From contig CANCSY010000092.1 of assembly GCA_947380915.1 (NCBI GenBank), positions 1 through 10,424 on the forward strand: 10,424 nucleotides of DNA, read 5' to 3'. Positions 5,810 to 10,424 of the stretch are shown here, one piece after another. Origin of the DNA: Beijerinckiaceae bacterium. GTDB taxonomy: Bacteria > Pseudomonadota > Alphaproteobacteria > Rhizobiales > Beijerinckiaceae. How positions within the stretch are numbered: the first letter of the stretch is position 1; every line of letters begins with the position of its first letter. A program made the translations under genes and the position numbers. Below the pieces are notes generated by a model, which was not told the origin of the DNA, searched no databases, and saw nothing but the letters and a program-made list of their open reading frames with translations.

Positions 5810-6790
5810 TCAGAATCCGATCACCGCCGCGCCCCCCGTGAGCCCTGCGCCGGCAGCCGTCACCAGCAGTCGCTCGCCCGCAGCGAAGGGCCGGGCCTCA
5901 TGGGCCAAAGCCAGGGTCAAAGGGATGGTGGCTGCGGAGGAATTGCCGTGATGTTCGATGCTGGACAGGACCGCTTCAGGCGCGACGCCCAATTGCCGGG
6001 CCACCATGGCGGTCATGCGGCCATTGGCCTGATGGGGCGCGAAGCGGGTGATCTCTCCCGCGCTGACCCCGGCCTGATCGAGCGCCCGTTTCGCGCTGGC
6101 GCTCATCATGGTCACGGCCTGTTGATAGAGCGCCTGCCCATCGGCGATGCGCATGAGGGTCTCGCGGGGGTCCTGCGCCTCGACGAAAGGCCTGCGGCTG
6201 CCGCCCGCCTCGATATGCACGAGGCCATAGCCAGAGCCATCGCTGGCCAGATCCACGCCCAGCAAGCCGCAGCCGGGGTCTTGGGTCGGGGTGAGCAGCA
6301 CCGCGCCTGCGGCGTCCGCGAAGAGCACGGCGCTGCCCCGGTCCATGGGATCGATGCGGCGGCTCAGCAGATTGGCGGCGATGACCAGAGCAGGGCGCCC
6401 CTGCGCCCGCACGAACCCATCGGCCAGCACCAGCGCATAGACAAAGCCCGCGCAGGCGGCGGCCAGATCCACCGCGCCAGCCCCCTGGAGGCCAAGCCTG
6501 TGGGCCACCAACGGGGCGCTGGGCGGCAGGAGGTGGTCGGGGGTGGAGGTGGCCAGCAGGAGCAGCCCCACATCGCGGGGGGCGTCATGCCCTGCGAAAA
6601 GATCCTCGCCCGCCGCCACCGCAAGGTCGCTCAGGGCCTGGGAGGGGTCGGCGTAGCGGCGCGCGCGGATGCCGGTGCGCCGCTCGATCCAGCCCTCTTC
6701 GAGCCCCAGTCGGACCTCTATTTCGGCGTTGCGCACGACTCGATCCGGAGCGTAACGCCCGAAAGCGGATAACCGGCTGGATGCAGTCAC
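5810..6790 (-). CDS. Beta-ketoacyl-ACP synthase III (FabH)-like condensing enzyme
   Basis: A 326-residue thiolase-fold enzyme of normal FabH length. The Cys-His-Asn triad is complete: Cys113 in DLAAACAGF, His253 in APHQANGRM and Asn283 in HHGNSSAATIP. Other family marks are WIERRTGIRARRYADP (34-49) and LLATSTPDHLLPPSA (78-92). Family members condense an acyl-CoA with malonyl-ACP, or transfer acyl groups to other acceptors in secondary metabolism. The start is GTG at 6790, whose GTGA overlaps the TGA stop of the preceding receptor gene by 4 bases, implying translational coupling. No acyl carrier protein, FabD, FabG or PlsX gene is nearby, so this is probably not the housekeeping FabH but a pathway-specific copy. 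Sequence around the active site (AAACAGF rather than NAACSGF) departs slightly from classical FabH. Confidence 0.92.
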   Translation of the reverse strand: MTASSRLSAFGRYAPDRVVRNAEIEVRLGLEEGWIERRTGIRARRYADPSQALSDLAVAAGEDLFAGHDAPRDVGLLLLATSTPDHLLPPSAPLVAHRLGLQGAGAVDLAAACAGFVYALVLADGFVRAQGRPALVIAANLLSRRIDPMDRGSAVLFADAAGAVLLTPTQDPGCGLLGVDLASDGSGYGLVHIEAGGSRRPFVEAQDPRETLMRIADGQALYQQAVTMMSASAKRALDQAGVSAGEITRFAPHQANGRMTAMVARQLGVAPEAVLSSIEHHGNSSAATIPLTLALAHEARPFAAGERLLVTAAGAGLTGGAAVIGF

Positions 6791-7818
6791 ATGGGTCCCT
6801 TGAGGAGCGCGCCGGTCCGCTTCACGATTTCCGGCGGGGTCTGGTAGGCGTCGAACACGATTTTCTGGATCTCGTCGCCGGGCACCGGATTGACCTCAAG
6901 CGCAGTCTTGTCCGCTTCGGCGAGCAGATCCTTGTCCTTCATCGTCGCCATGAAGGCTTTGCGCAAGGCCTCGATGCGCTCGGGCGGCACATTGGGCGGG
7001 GCGACAAAGGGACGCCCCATCACATTGCGCGCGAAGACGAGGGCGAAAATGCGCCGGTCTTCCTCGGTGCGGGCCAGATCCATGATCAGGGGGATATCGG
7101 GCAGGTCAGCATGCTTGGTCAGCGAAAGCTGGACCAACACGTTGATCTTCTTCTCCTTCAGCCATTCAGGATGGGTGGTGATGACGCTTGACCAGGACCA
7201 GCCGCAGCGGCCCTGCACCTCGCCTCGCTCGATGGCCAGATTGATCTCATTGCCGCCGGGATAGCCCAGAATGAGCTTCATCTTCGCGCCCAGAACGCCG
7301 TTGATGACATGGGTGAACTGATCCGTATCCGCCGCGCCGCCCGAGCCGCCCATGAGTACGGGCTTGCGAAGCATGTCCTCGACGGTCGCCACCCCGCTGG
7401 AGGACCAGGCGACACAGACGCTCACTTCGTTGTTGGCGCTGCCGATCCAGTTGAACTTAGCCGCGTCGAATTGTGCGCCCGGCGAGTCGAACATGGGATC
7501 GAAGGCCGCCCCGCGCGACAGCGCGCCAATGGCCAGCCCGTCCTTGGGAGCCACATTGTACAGATAGTTGGCGAGGCGCAGCGAACCCGCCCCATCCATA
7601 TTGCGGGGCACGACTGTCGGATTGCCCGGGATATGCTTGCCCAGATGCCGGGCCAGCAGGCGGGCATAGACGTCATAGCCTCCACCCGCGCTATAGCCGA
7701 TCAGCAGATCTAGGGATTTGCCCTTGTAGAAGTCGGCGGCGGTCTGCGCCTTCGCCTGCTCGCCCCAGAGCAGGACCCCGCAAAGGACGATGGCGGCGCG
7801 TTTTGCGAAAGGGGTCAT
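6787..7818 (-). CDS. Tripartite tricarboxylate transporter-type (Bug family) periplasmic substrate-binding protein
   Basis: A 343-residue periplasmic receptor. The ATG at 7818 has GGAG 5 bases upstream and begins a Sec signal peptide (MTPFAKRAAIVLCGVLLWGE, cleavage after Ala-Lys-Ala at about 24). Bug/TctC features are the first-strand and ligand-loop segment LLIGYSAGGGYDVYARLLA (about 38-56), IPGNPTVVPRNMDGAGSLRLANYLY (about 63-87) and, further on, GYPGGNEINLAIERGEVQGR. Family members bind carboxylated or other small organic compounds between two lobes. The membrane partners TctA and TctB are not in the window, so it is an orphan receptor here. It lies 16 bases after the LLM gene and overlaps the KAS III gene by 4 bases, firmly inside the operon. 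The ligand is unknown, but the context suggests the substrate of the neighbouring oxidative enzymes. Confidence 0.9.
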   Translation of the reverse strand: MTPFAKRAAIVLCGVLLWGEQAKAQTAADFYKGKSLDLLIGYSAGGGYDVYARLLARHLGKHIPGNPTVVPRNMDGAGSLRLANYLYNVAPKDGLAIGALSRGAAFDPMFDSPGAQFDAAKFNWIGSANNEVSVCVAWSSSGVATVEDMLRKPVLMGGSGGAADTDQFTHVINGVLGAKMKLILGYPGGNEINLAIERGEVQGRCGWSWSSVITTHPEWLKEKKINVLVQLSLTKHADLPDIPLIMDLARTEEDRRIFALVFARNVMGRPFVAPPNVPPERIEALRKAFMATMKDKDLLAEADKTALEVNPVPGDEIQKIVFDAYQTPPEIVKRTGALLKGPM

Positions 7819-7834
7819 GGATGCTCCGATGTGA

Positions 7835-8878
7835 TCAGGCCGGGACAAGATCCAGCGCTTGGCGCGCCCGCTCGCCGCGATCAATGGTGAGATGCGGCAG
7901 GATTTCCTGCGCGAAGACCTCCAGCCCCTGACGGAAGGGGTAGAATTGCAGCATAAGCATGCCGACCCCCATGTCCTCATAACGCTTGATGCGCTCGAGA
8001 ATGGACTTCGGCGAGCCGATGAGATTGGCCCCCAGCCCGCCCGAAGCCGAGAAAATCGTCGGATCGGTCTTCAACTGCTCCAGATAGCCGTCGCCGACCG
8101 CGATGGCCTCCGCATCGGTCTTGCCGATAAGCATGCAGCCATTGATGCCATATTTCATGGTGCGGCCCAGCTCGCGGGTGCGTCGCTCCATCATGCCCAC
8201 CTCGGTCTCGATGCGCTTGAGGCTCTCGTCGTAGAAGTGGAAATCCTTGTTGTAGTTCACGAACCAGGTGTCGCATTCCTGCGCCACCACATTCATGCCC
8301 TCATCCACGCGGCTGGCGGCGAAGACGGGGGGATGGGGCTCGCGGACAGACTTGGTCGGCACGGTCCCATGTTCGACCTTGTAGAACTCACCCTCGAAGG
8401 AGAAGTCGTCGCTCGTCCACATGCCCTTCATCACCTTGATGAATTCGTGCATGCGCCGATAGCGTGGCTCGGACTGTTCGATCCATTTGCCGAAGACCGC
8501 GAATTCGTGAGGCCTGCCGCCGTTCACGATATTCACGCAGAAGCGTCCGCCGCTGATGCGGTCGATGGAGGCGCCCATCTTGGCGGCGATGCGCGGATCC
8601 ATGATGCCCGGATGCACCGCCGGCATGATTTCGATGGTTTTGGTGCCTGCGGCCAGGGCCGAGGCGAAGATCCAGGAGTCGAGGTCAGGCCCCAGAAAGC
8701 GCTGGGCGATGAGGGTGATGGAAAAGCCGAGCTCCTCGGCCCGCTGGAGCGTGTCCAGAGCATAGAGATAGTTCTGGTCAACCCCGCCTCCGTGGCGGGT
8801 GAGCGCGTCGATGGCCGGTTGGGCCACCGCGTCCGGGCGCATGGAAAGCGGGGCCGGTGTCCAGATGCCGAGTCTCAT
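7835..8878 (-). CDS. LLM-class flavin-dependent oxidoreductase (luciferase-like monooxygenase)
   Basis: A 347-residue TIM-barrel flavoprotein of the bacterial luciferase/SsuD superfamily, which uses reduced flavin and oxygen to insert oxygen into substrates such as alkanesulfonates, sulfones or heterocycles. Recognisable parts are AEELGFSITLIAQRF (47-61), VHPGIMDPRIAAKMGASID (88-106), SGGRFCVNIVNGGRPHEF (109-126, the conserved strand and phosphate-contact loop), RYRRMHEFIKVMKGMW (139-154) and SPKSILERIKRYEDMGVGMLML near the C-terminus (289-310). The ATG at 8878 follows AGGTGAG by 9 bases. It is the first gene of the minus-strand operon and divergent from the molybdenum hydroxylase pair. No partner flavin reductase is visible. 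The resemblance to SsuD/SfnG-type monooxygenases is general and does not fix the substrate. Confidence 0.92.
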   Translation of the reverse strand: MRLGIWTPAPLSMRPDAVAQPAIDALTRHGGGVDQNYLYALDTLQRAEELGFSITLIAQRFLGPDLDSWIFASALAAGTKTIEIMPAVHPGIMDPRIAAKMGASIDRISGGRFCVNIVNGGRPHEFAVFGKWIEQSEPRYRRMHEFIKVMKGMWTSDDFSFEGEFYKVEHGTVPTKSVREPHPPVFAASRVDEGMNVVAQECDTWFVNYNKDFHFYDESLKRIETEVGMMERRTRELGRTMKYGINGCMLIGKTDAEAIAVGDGYLEQLKTDPTIFSASGGLGANLIGSPKSILERIKRYEDMGVGMLMLQFYPFRQGLEVFAQEILPHLTIDRGERARQALDLVPA

Positions 8879-9057
8879 GATGGTTGTCTCACCTGCGTTT
8901 CATCCCGCAAACAGGTTAGGCGAGGACGGCCCGCTTGCCAATGCGCAATGCCGTGTCCGTGAAGCAGGACGGCATCATTGGCTCTGGACGTTTTTGTACG
9001 ATTCAGCAATACGTTGCATGATTTCAACTATCAGCAACCCTGAACAGGAGCCGCACC
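8879..9057. promoter_or_regulatory. Divergent promoter region of the two right-hand operons
   Basis: This 179-base spacer must hold the promoters of the minus-strand LLM operon and of the plus-strand molybdenum hydroxylase operon. Besides the large inverted repeat at 8937-8982 it holds GCAA-TACG-TTGC (9006-9017), a small dyad 41 bases before the GTG at 9058. A poor promoter for the plus strand may be TTGTAC (8994) with CATGAT (9017) at 17 bases, but I would not rely on it. Confidence 0.5.
8937..8982. repeat. Large imperfect inverted repeat in the divergent spacer
   Basis: The left arm is GCCAATG (8937-8943) followed by ATGCCGTGTCC (8948-8958). The right arm is GGACGGCAT (8967-8975) followed by CATTGGC (8976-8982). 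The arms pair as GCCAATG with CATTGGC (7 bp) and as ATGCCGT..CC with GGACGGCAT (9 bp), with bulges of 4 and 2 bases in the left arm and an 8-base loop. Its central position between two divergent start codons suits a shared operator. A transcribed hairpin in one leader is the alternative. Confidence 0.6.
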
Positions 9058-9060
9058 GTG
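9046..9060 (+). promoter_or_regulatory. Ribosome binding site supporting a GTG start
   Basis: AGGAG (9046-9050) stands 7 bases before GTG at 9058. The resulting N-terminus (Val/Met-Ala-Lys-Ile-Asp-Leu) matches where the ferredoxin-like domain of this family begins, so GTG is accepted as the start. Confidence 0.7.
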
Positions 9061-9516
9061 GCCAAAATAGACCTCAATGTCGATGGAAAGGCGCATAGCA
9101 TCGACGCCGATCCCGATATGCCCTTGCTCTATGCGCTGCGCGACGATCTTGGCCTTCGCAATCCGAAATTCGGCTGCGGCCTCGCCCAATGCGGCGCCTG
9201 CACGGTGCTGGTGGATGGCCAGCCGGTGCGCTCCTGCGTCACCCCCGTCGATTCTCTGGGCAAGAGCAAGGTCGTGACCATGGGCGGCCTCGTGCAGGAC
9301 GGCAAGCCGCACAAGGTGCAGGCGGCCTTCATCGCCGAGGAAGTGCCCCAGTGCGGCTATTGCATGAACGGCTGGATCATGACGACAGTCGCCCTGCTGG
9401 ACAAGACCCCCAAGCCCACCGACGCCCAGATTGAAGAGGCGCTCACTGGCCTGAAATGTCGCTGCGCCACCCATGTCGCCATCATGCGCGCGGTTCGCCG
9501 CGCCGCCCTGGCCTGA
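9058..9516 (+). CDS. [2Fe-2S]-binding subunit of a molybdenum hydroxylase (xanthine/aldehyde oxidase family, IorA-like)
   Basis: A 152-residue electron-transfer subunit of normal length for the family. The plant-ferredoxin-like domain holds one cluster through Cys40, Cys45, Cys48 and Cys60 (GCGLAQCGAC...SC). The helical second domain holds the other through Cys99, Cys102 (QCGYC), Cys134 and Cys136 (CRC). All eight ligands are present. It passes electrons from the molybdenum centre to an acceptor. It has no signal peptide although its partner has a Tat signal, so export as a folded complex with the large subunit is expected if the enzyme is periplasmic. It is followed after 12 bases by the large-subunit gene, with no FAD-subunit gene between them, which points to the two-component (IorAB-like or cytochrome-linked aldehyde dehydrogenase) type. 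The start is GTG. Confidence 0.95.
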   Translation: MAKIDLNVDGKAHSIDADPDMPLLYALRDDLGLRNPKFGCGLAQCGACTVLVDGQPVRSCVTPVDSLGKSKVVTMGGLVQDGKPHKVQAAFIAEEVPQCGYCMNGWIMTTVALLDKTPKPTDAQIEEALTGLKCRCATHVAIMRAVRRAALA

Positions 9517-9528
9517 GGAGAGACAGCC

Positions 9529-10424
9529 ATGAACACGCCCATCAATCGTCGTCATTTCCTCAGCGCCGCCGGCGCCCTCACCGTTTCGGTCCTGATGCCC
9601 GGTGAAAAGGCCTCCGCCGCCACCTTCGGCCTCGAGAAGCGTCCGCCGCTCGAACCCACGAAACTCGCCTCCTATATCTCCATCCGCGCCGATGGTTCGG
9701 CCGTGGCCTATTTCGGCAAGATGGACATGGGCCAGGGCACGGACATCGGCGTCGCGCAGATGGTCGCCGAGGAACTCGATCTTCCCGCCGACAAGGTCAC
9801 CATTCTGGCGGGTGACACCGCCCATACCCTGAACCAGGGCGGCGCCTCCAGCGCCAGTGGCGTCAGGCAGGGCGGCGCCGCCCTGCGCAACGCCGCTGCC
9901 GAAGCGCGTCTGGTGATGCTGGAACTGGCCTCCAAGGAGCTTGGCCTGCCGGTCGATGATCTCACCGTCACCAATGGCGTCATCACCTCCAAGAGCGACG
10001 CCTCGAAAAAGACCAGCTATGGCGAGTTGATCGGCGGCCGCTGGTTCGACACGGAAGTCGAGTGGAATGGCCAGATCGGCAACGGCCTGTCCATGAAGAC
10101 CCGCGCCAAGCTCAAGGATCCCAAGAACTACAAGGTCGTGGGCAAGCCCGTGCCGCGCCGCGACGTCGCATGGAAGCTGCTGGGTACGGCCGACTATGTG
10201 GGCGACATCAAGGTCCCCGGCATGCTGCATGCCCGCATGATCCTGCCGACCGTGGCGGGCGCTGTCCCCACGGCGGTGGACGAGGCCTCGATCAAGGACA
10301 TTCCCGGCGCGAAGGTCGTCTGGGAGAAGGCCATGCTCGGCGTCGTCGCCCCCCGGGAATGGGACGCCATCAAGGCCTCGCGCCAGCTGAAGGTGACCTG
10401 GTCGGATGTGAAGGCCCCCTTCCC
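9529..10424 (+). CDS. Molybdopterin-binding subunit of a molybdenum hydroxylase (IorB-like), 3' end outside window
   Basis: The frame is open from ATG 9529 (GAGGAG 8 bases upstream, overlapping the previous stop) to the window end, giving the first 298 residues of a protein that is usually about 700-780 long. Residues 1-30 are a Tat signal (NRRHFLSAAG at 6-15, hydrophobic stretch, cleavage near Ala-Ser-Ala at 30), so the folded cofactor-loaded enzyme should cross to the periplasm. KMDMGQGTDIGVAQMVAEELD (about 64-84, with the GQG turn) and NQGGASSASGVRQGGAALR (about 102-120) are the molybdopterin-contact motifs of the family. DYVGDIKVPGMLHARMI (about 222-238) is the a/b hammerhead segment. The catalytic glutamate lies beyond the window. 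With the small subunit it would hydroxylate an N-heterocycle or oxidise an aldehyde. The exact substrate cannot be told. Confidence 0.93.
   Translation, partial: MNTPINRRHFLSAAGALTVSVLMPGEKASAATFGLEKRPPLEPTKLASYISIRADGSAVAYFGKMDMGQGTDIGVAQMVAEELDLPADKVTILAGDTAHTLNQGGASSASGVRQGGAALRNAAAEARLVMLELASKELGLPVDDLTVTNGVITSKSDASKKTSYGELIGGRWFDTEVEWNGQIGNGLSMKTRAKLKDPKNYKVVGKPVPRRDVAWKLLGTADYVGDIKVPGMLHARMILPTVAGAVPTAVDEASIKDIPGAKVVWEKAMLGVVAPREWDAIKASRQLKVTWSDVKAPF

Noticed and set aside
5900..6772. Plus-strand open frame of 290 codons opposite the KAS III gene
   Set aside because: Antisense shadow. The opposite strand has the full catalytic triad and family motifs.
7859..8962. Plus-strand open frame of 367 codons opposite the LLM gene
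   Set aside because: Long only because the GC-rich codon use removes stops in the antisense frame. No recognisable domain or ribosome binding site.
9031..10230. Minus-strand open frame of 399 codons opposite the molybdenum hydroxylase genes
   Set aside because: The plus strand encodes all eight Fe-S cysteines, a Tat signal and molybdopterin motifs. The minus frame is low-complexity Gly/His/Ala.

Overview
The window looks like a piece of a GC-rich alphaproteobacterial chromosome, probably Hyphomicrobiales-like. This is inferred from codon use, the style of the cyclopropane-fatty-acid synthase tail, the orphan Bug-type solute receptor and the IorAB/aldehyde-oxidase-type molybdenum hydroxylase pair. 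No rRNA, tRNA, CRISPR array, insertion sequence or phage gene was recognised. Nine protein genes are supported, two of them cut by the window edges.

Left part (1-3994). The 3' end of a cyclopropane-fatty-acyl-phospholipid synthase gene (1-348, +) converges on a minus-strand group: LysR regulator A (400-1338), a 66-codon gene of unknown function with a strong ribosome binding site (1538-1738), and LysR regulator B (1830-2816). The two regulators are about 71% identical over 287 aligned residues and are probably a tandem duplication. Regulator B is divergent from a gene for a small secreted protein of unknown function (3359-3934, +). The 542-base spacer between them is AT-richer than its surroundings and full of palindromes and short repeats, including a perfect T-N11-A dyad of the kind LysR proteins bind and a 10-bp inverted repeat made of two TAAGCTTA palindromes just before the secreted-protein gene. 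A strong bidirectional terminator (3967-3994) closes this block.

Right part (4015-10424). A compact minus-strand operon reads, in transcription order, LLM-class flavin-dependent oxidoreductase (8878-7835), tripartite-tricarboxylate-type periplasmic receptor (7818-6787), FabH/KAS III-like condensing enzyme (6790-5810, GTG start overlapping the previous stop by 4 bases) and a thiamine-diphosphate enzyme of the acetolactate synthase/benzoylformate decarboxylase superfamily (5724-4015). It is divergent, across a 179-base spacer carrying a large imperfect inverted repeat, from a [2Fe-2S] subunit (9058-9516) and a Tat-exported molybdopterin-binding subunit (9529 to the window end) of a molybdenum hydroxylase.

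Working model (inference only): the right part is a catabolic or small-molecule-processing cluster. The receptor would capture an organic acid, the molybdenum hydroxylase would oxidise a substrate in the periplasm, and the flavin monooxygenase, ThDP enzyme and KAS III-like enzyme would act in the cytoplasm. The substrate cannot be read from the sequence. The combination of a KAS III-like enzyme with an LLM oxidoreductase, a Bug receptor and a ThDP lyase is the least ordinary thing here, followed by the duplicated LysR/small-gene block and its palindrome-rich control region.
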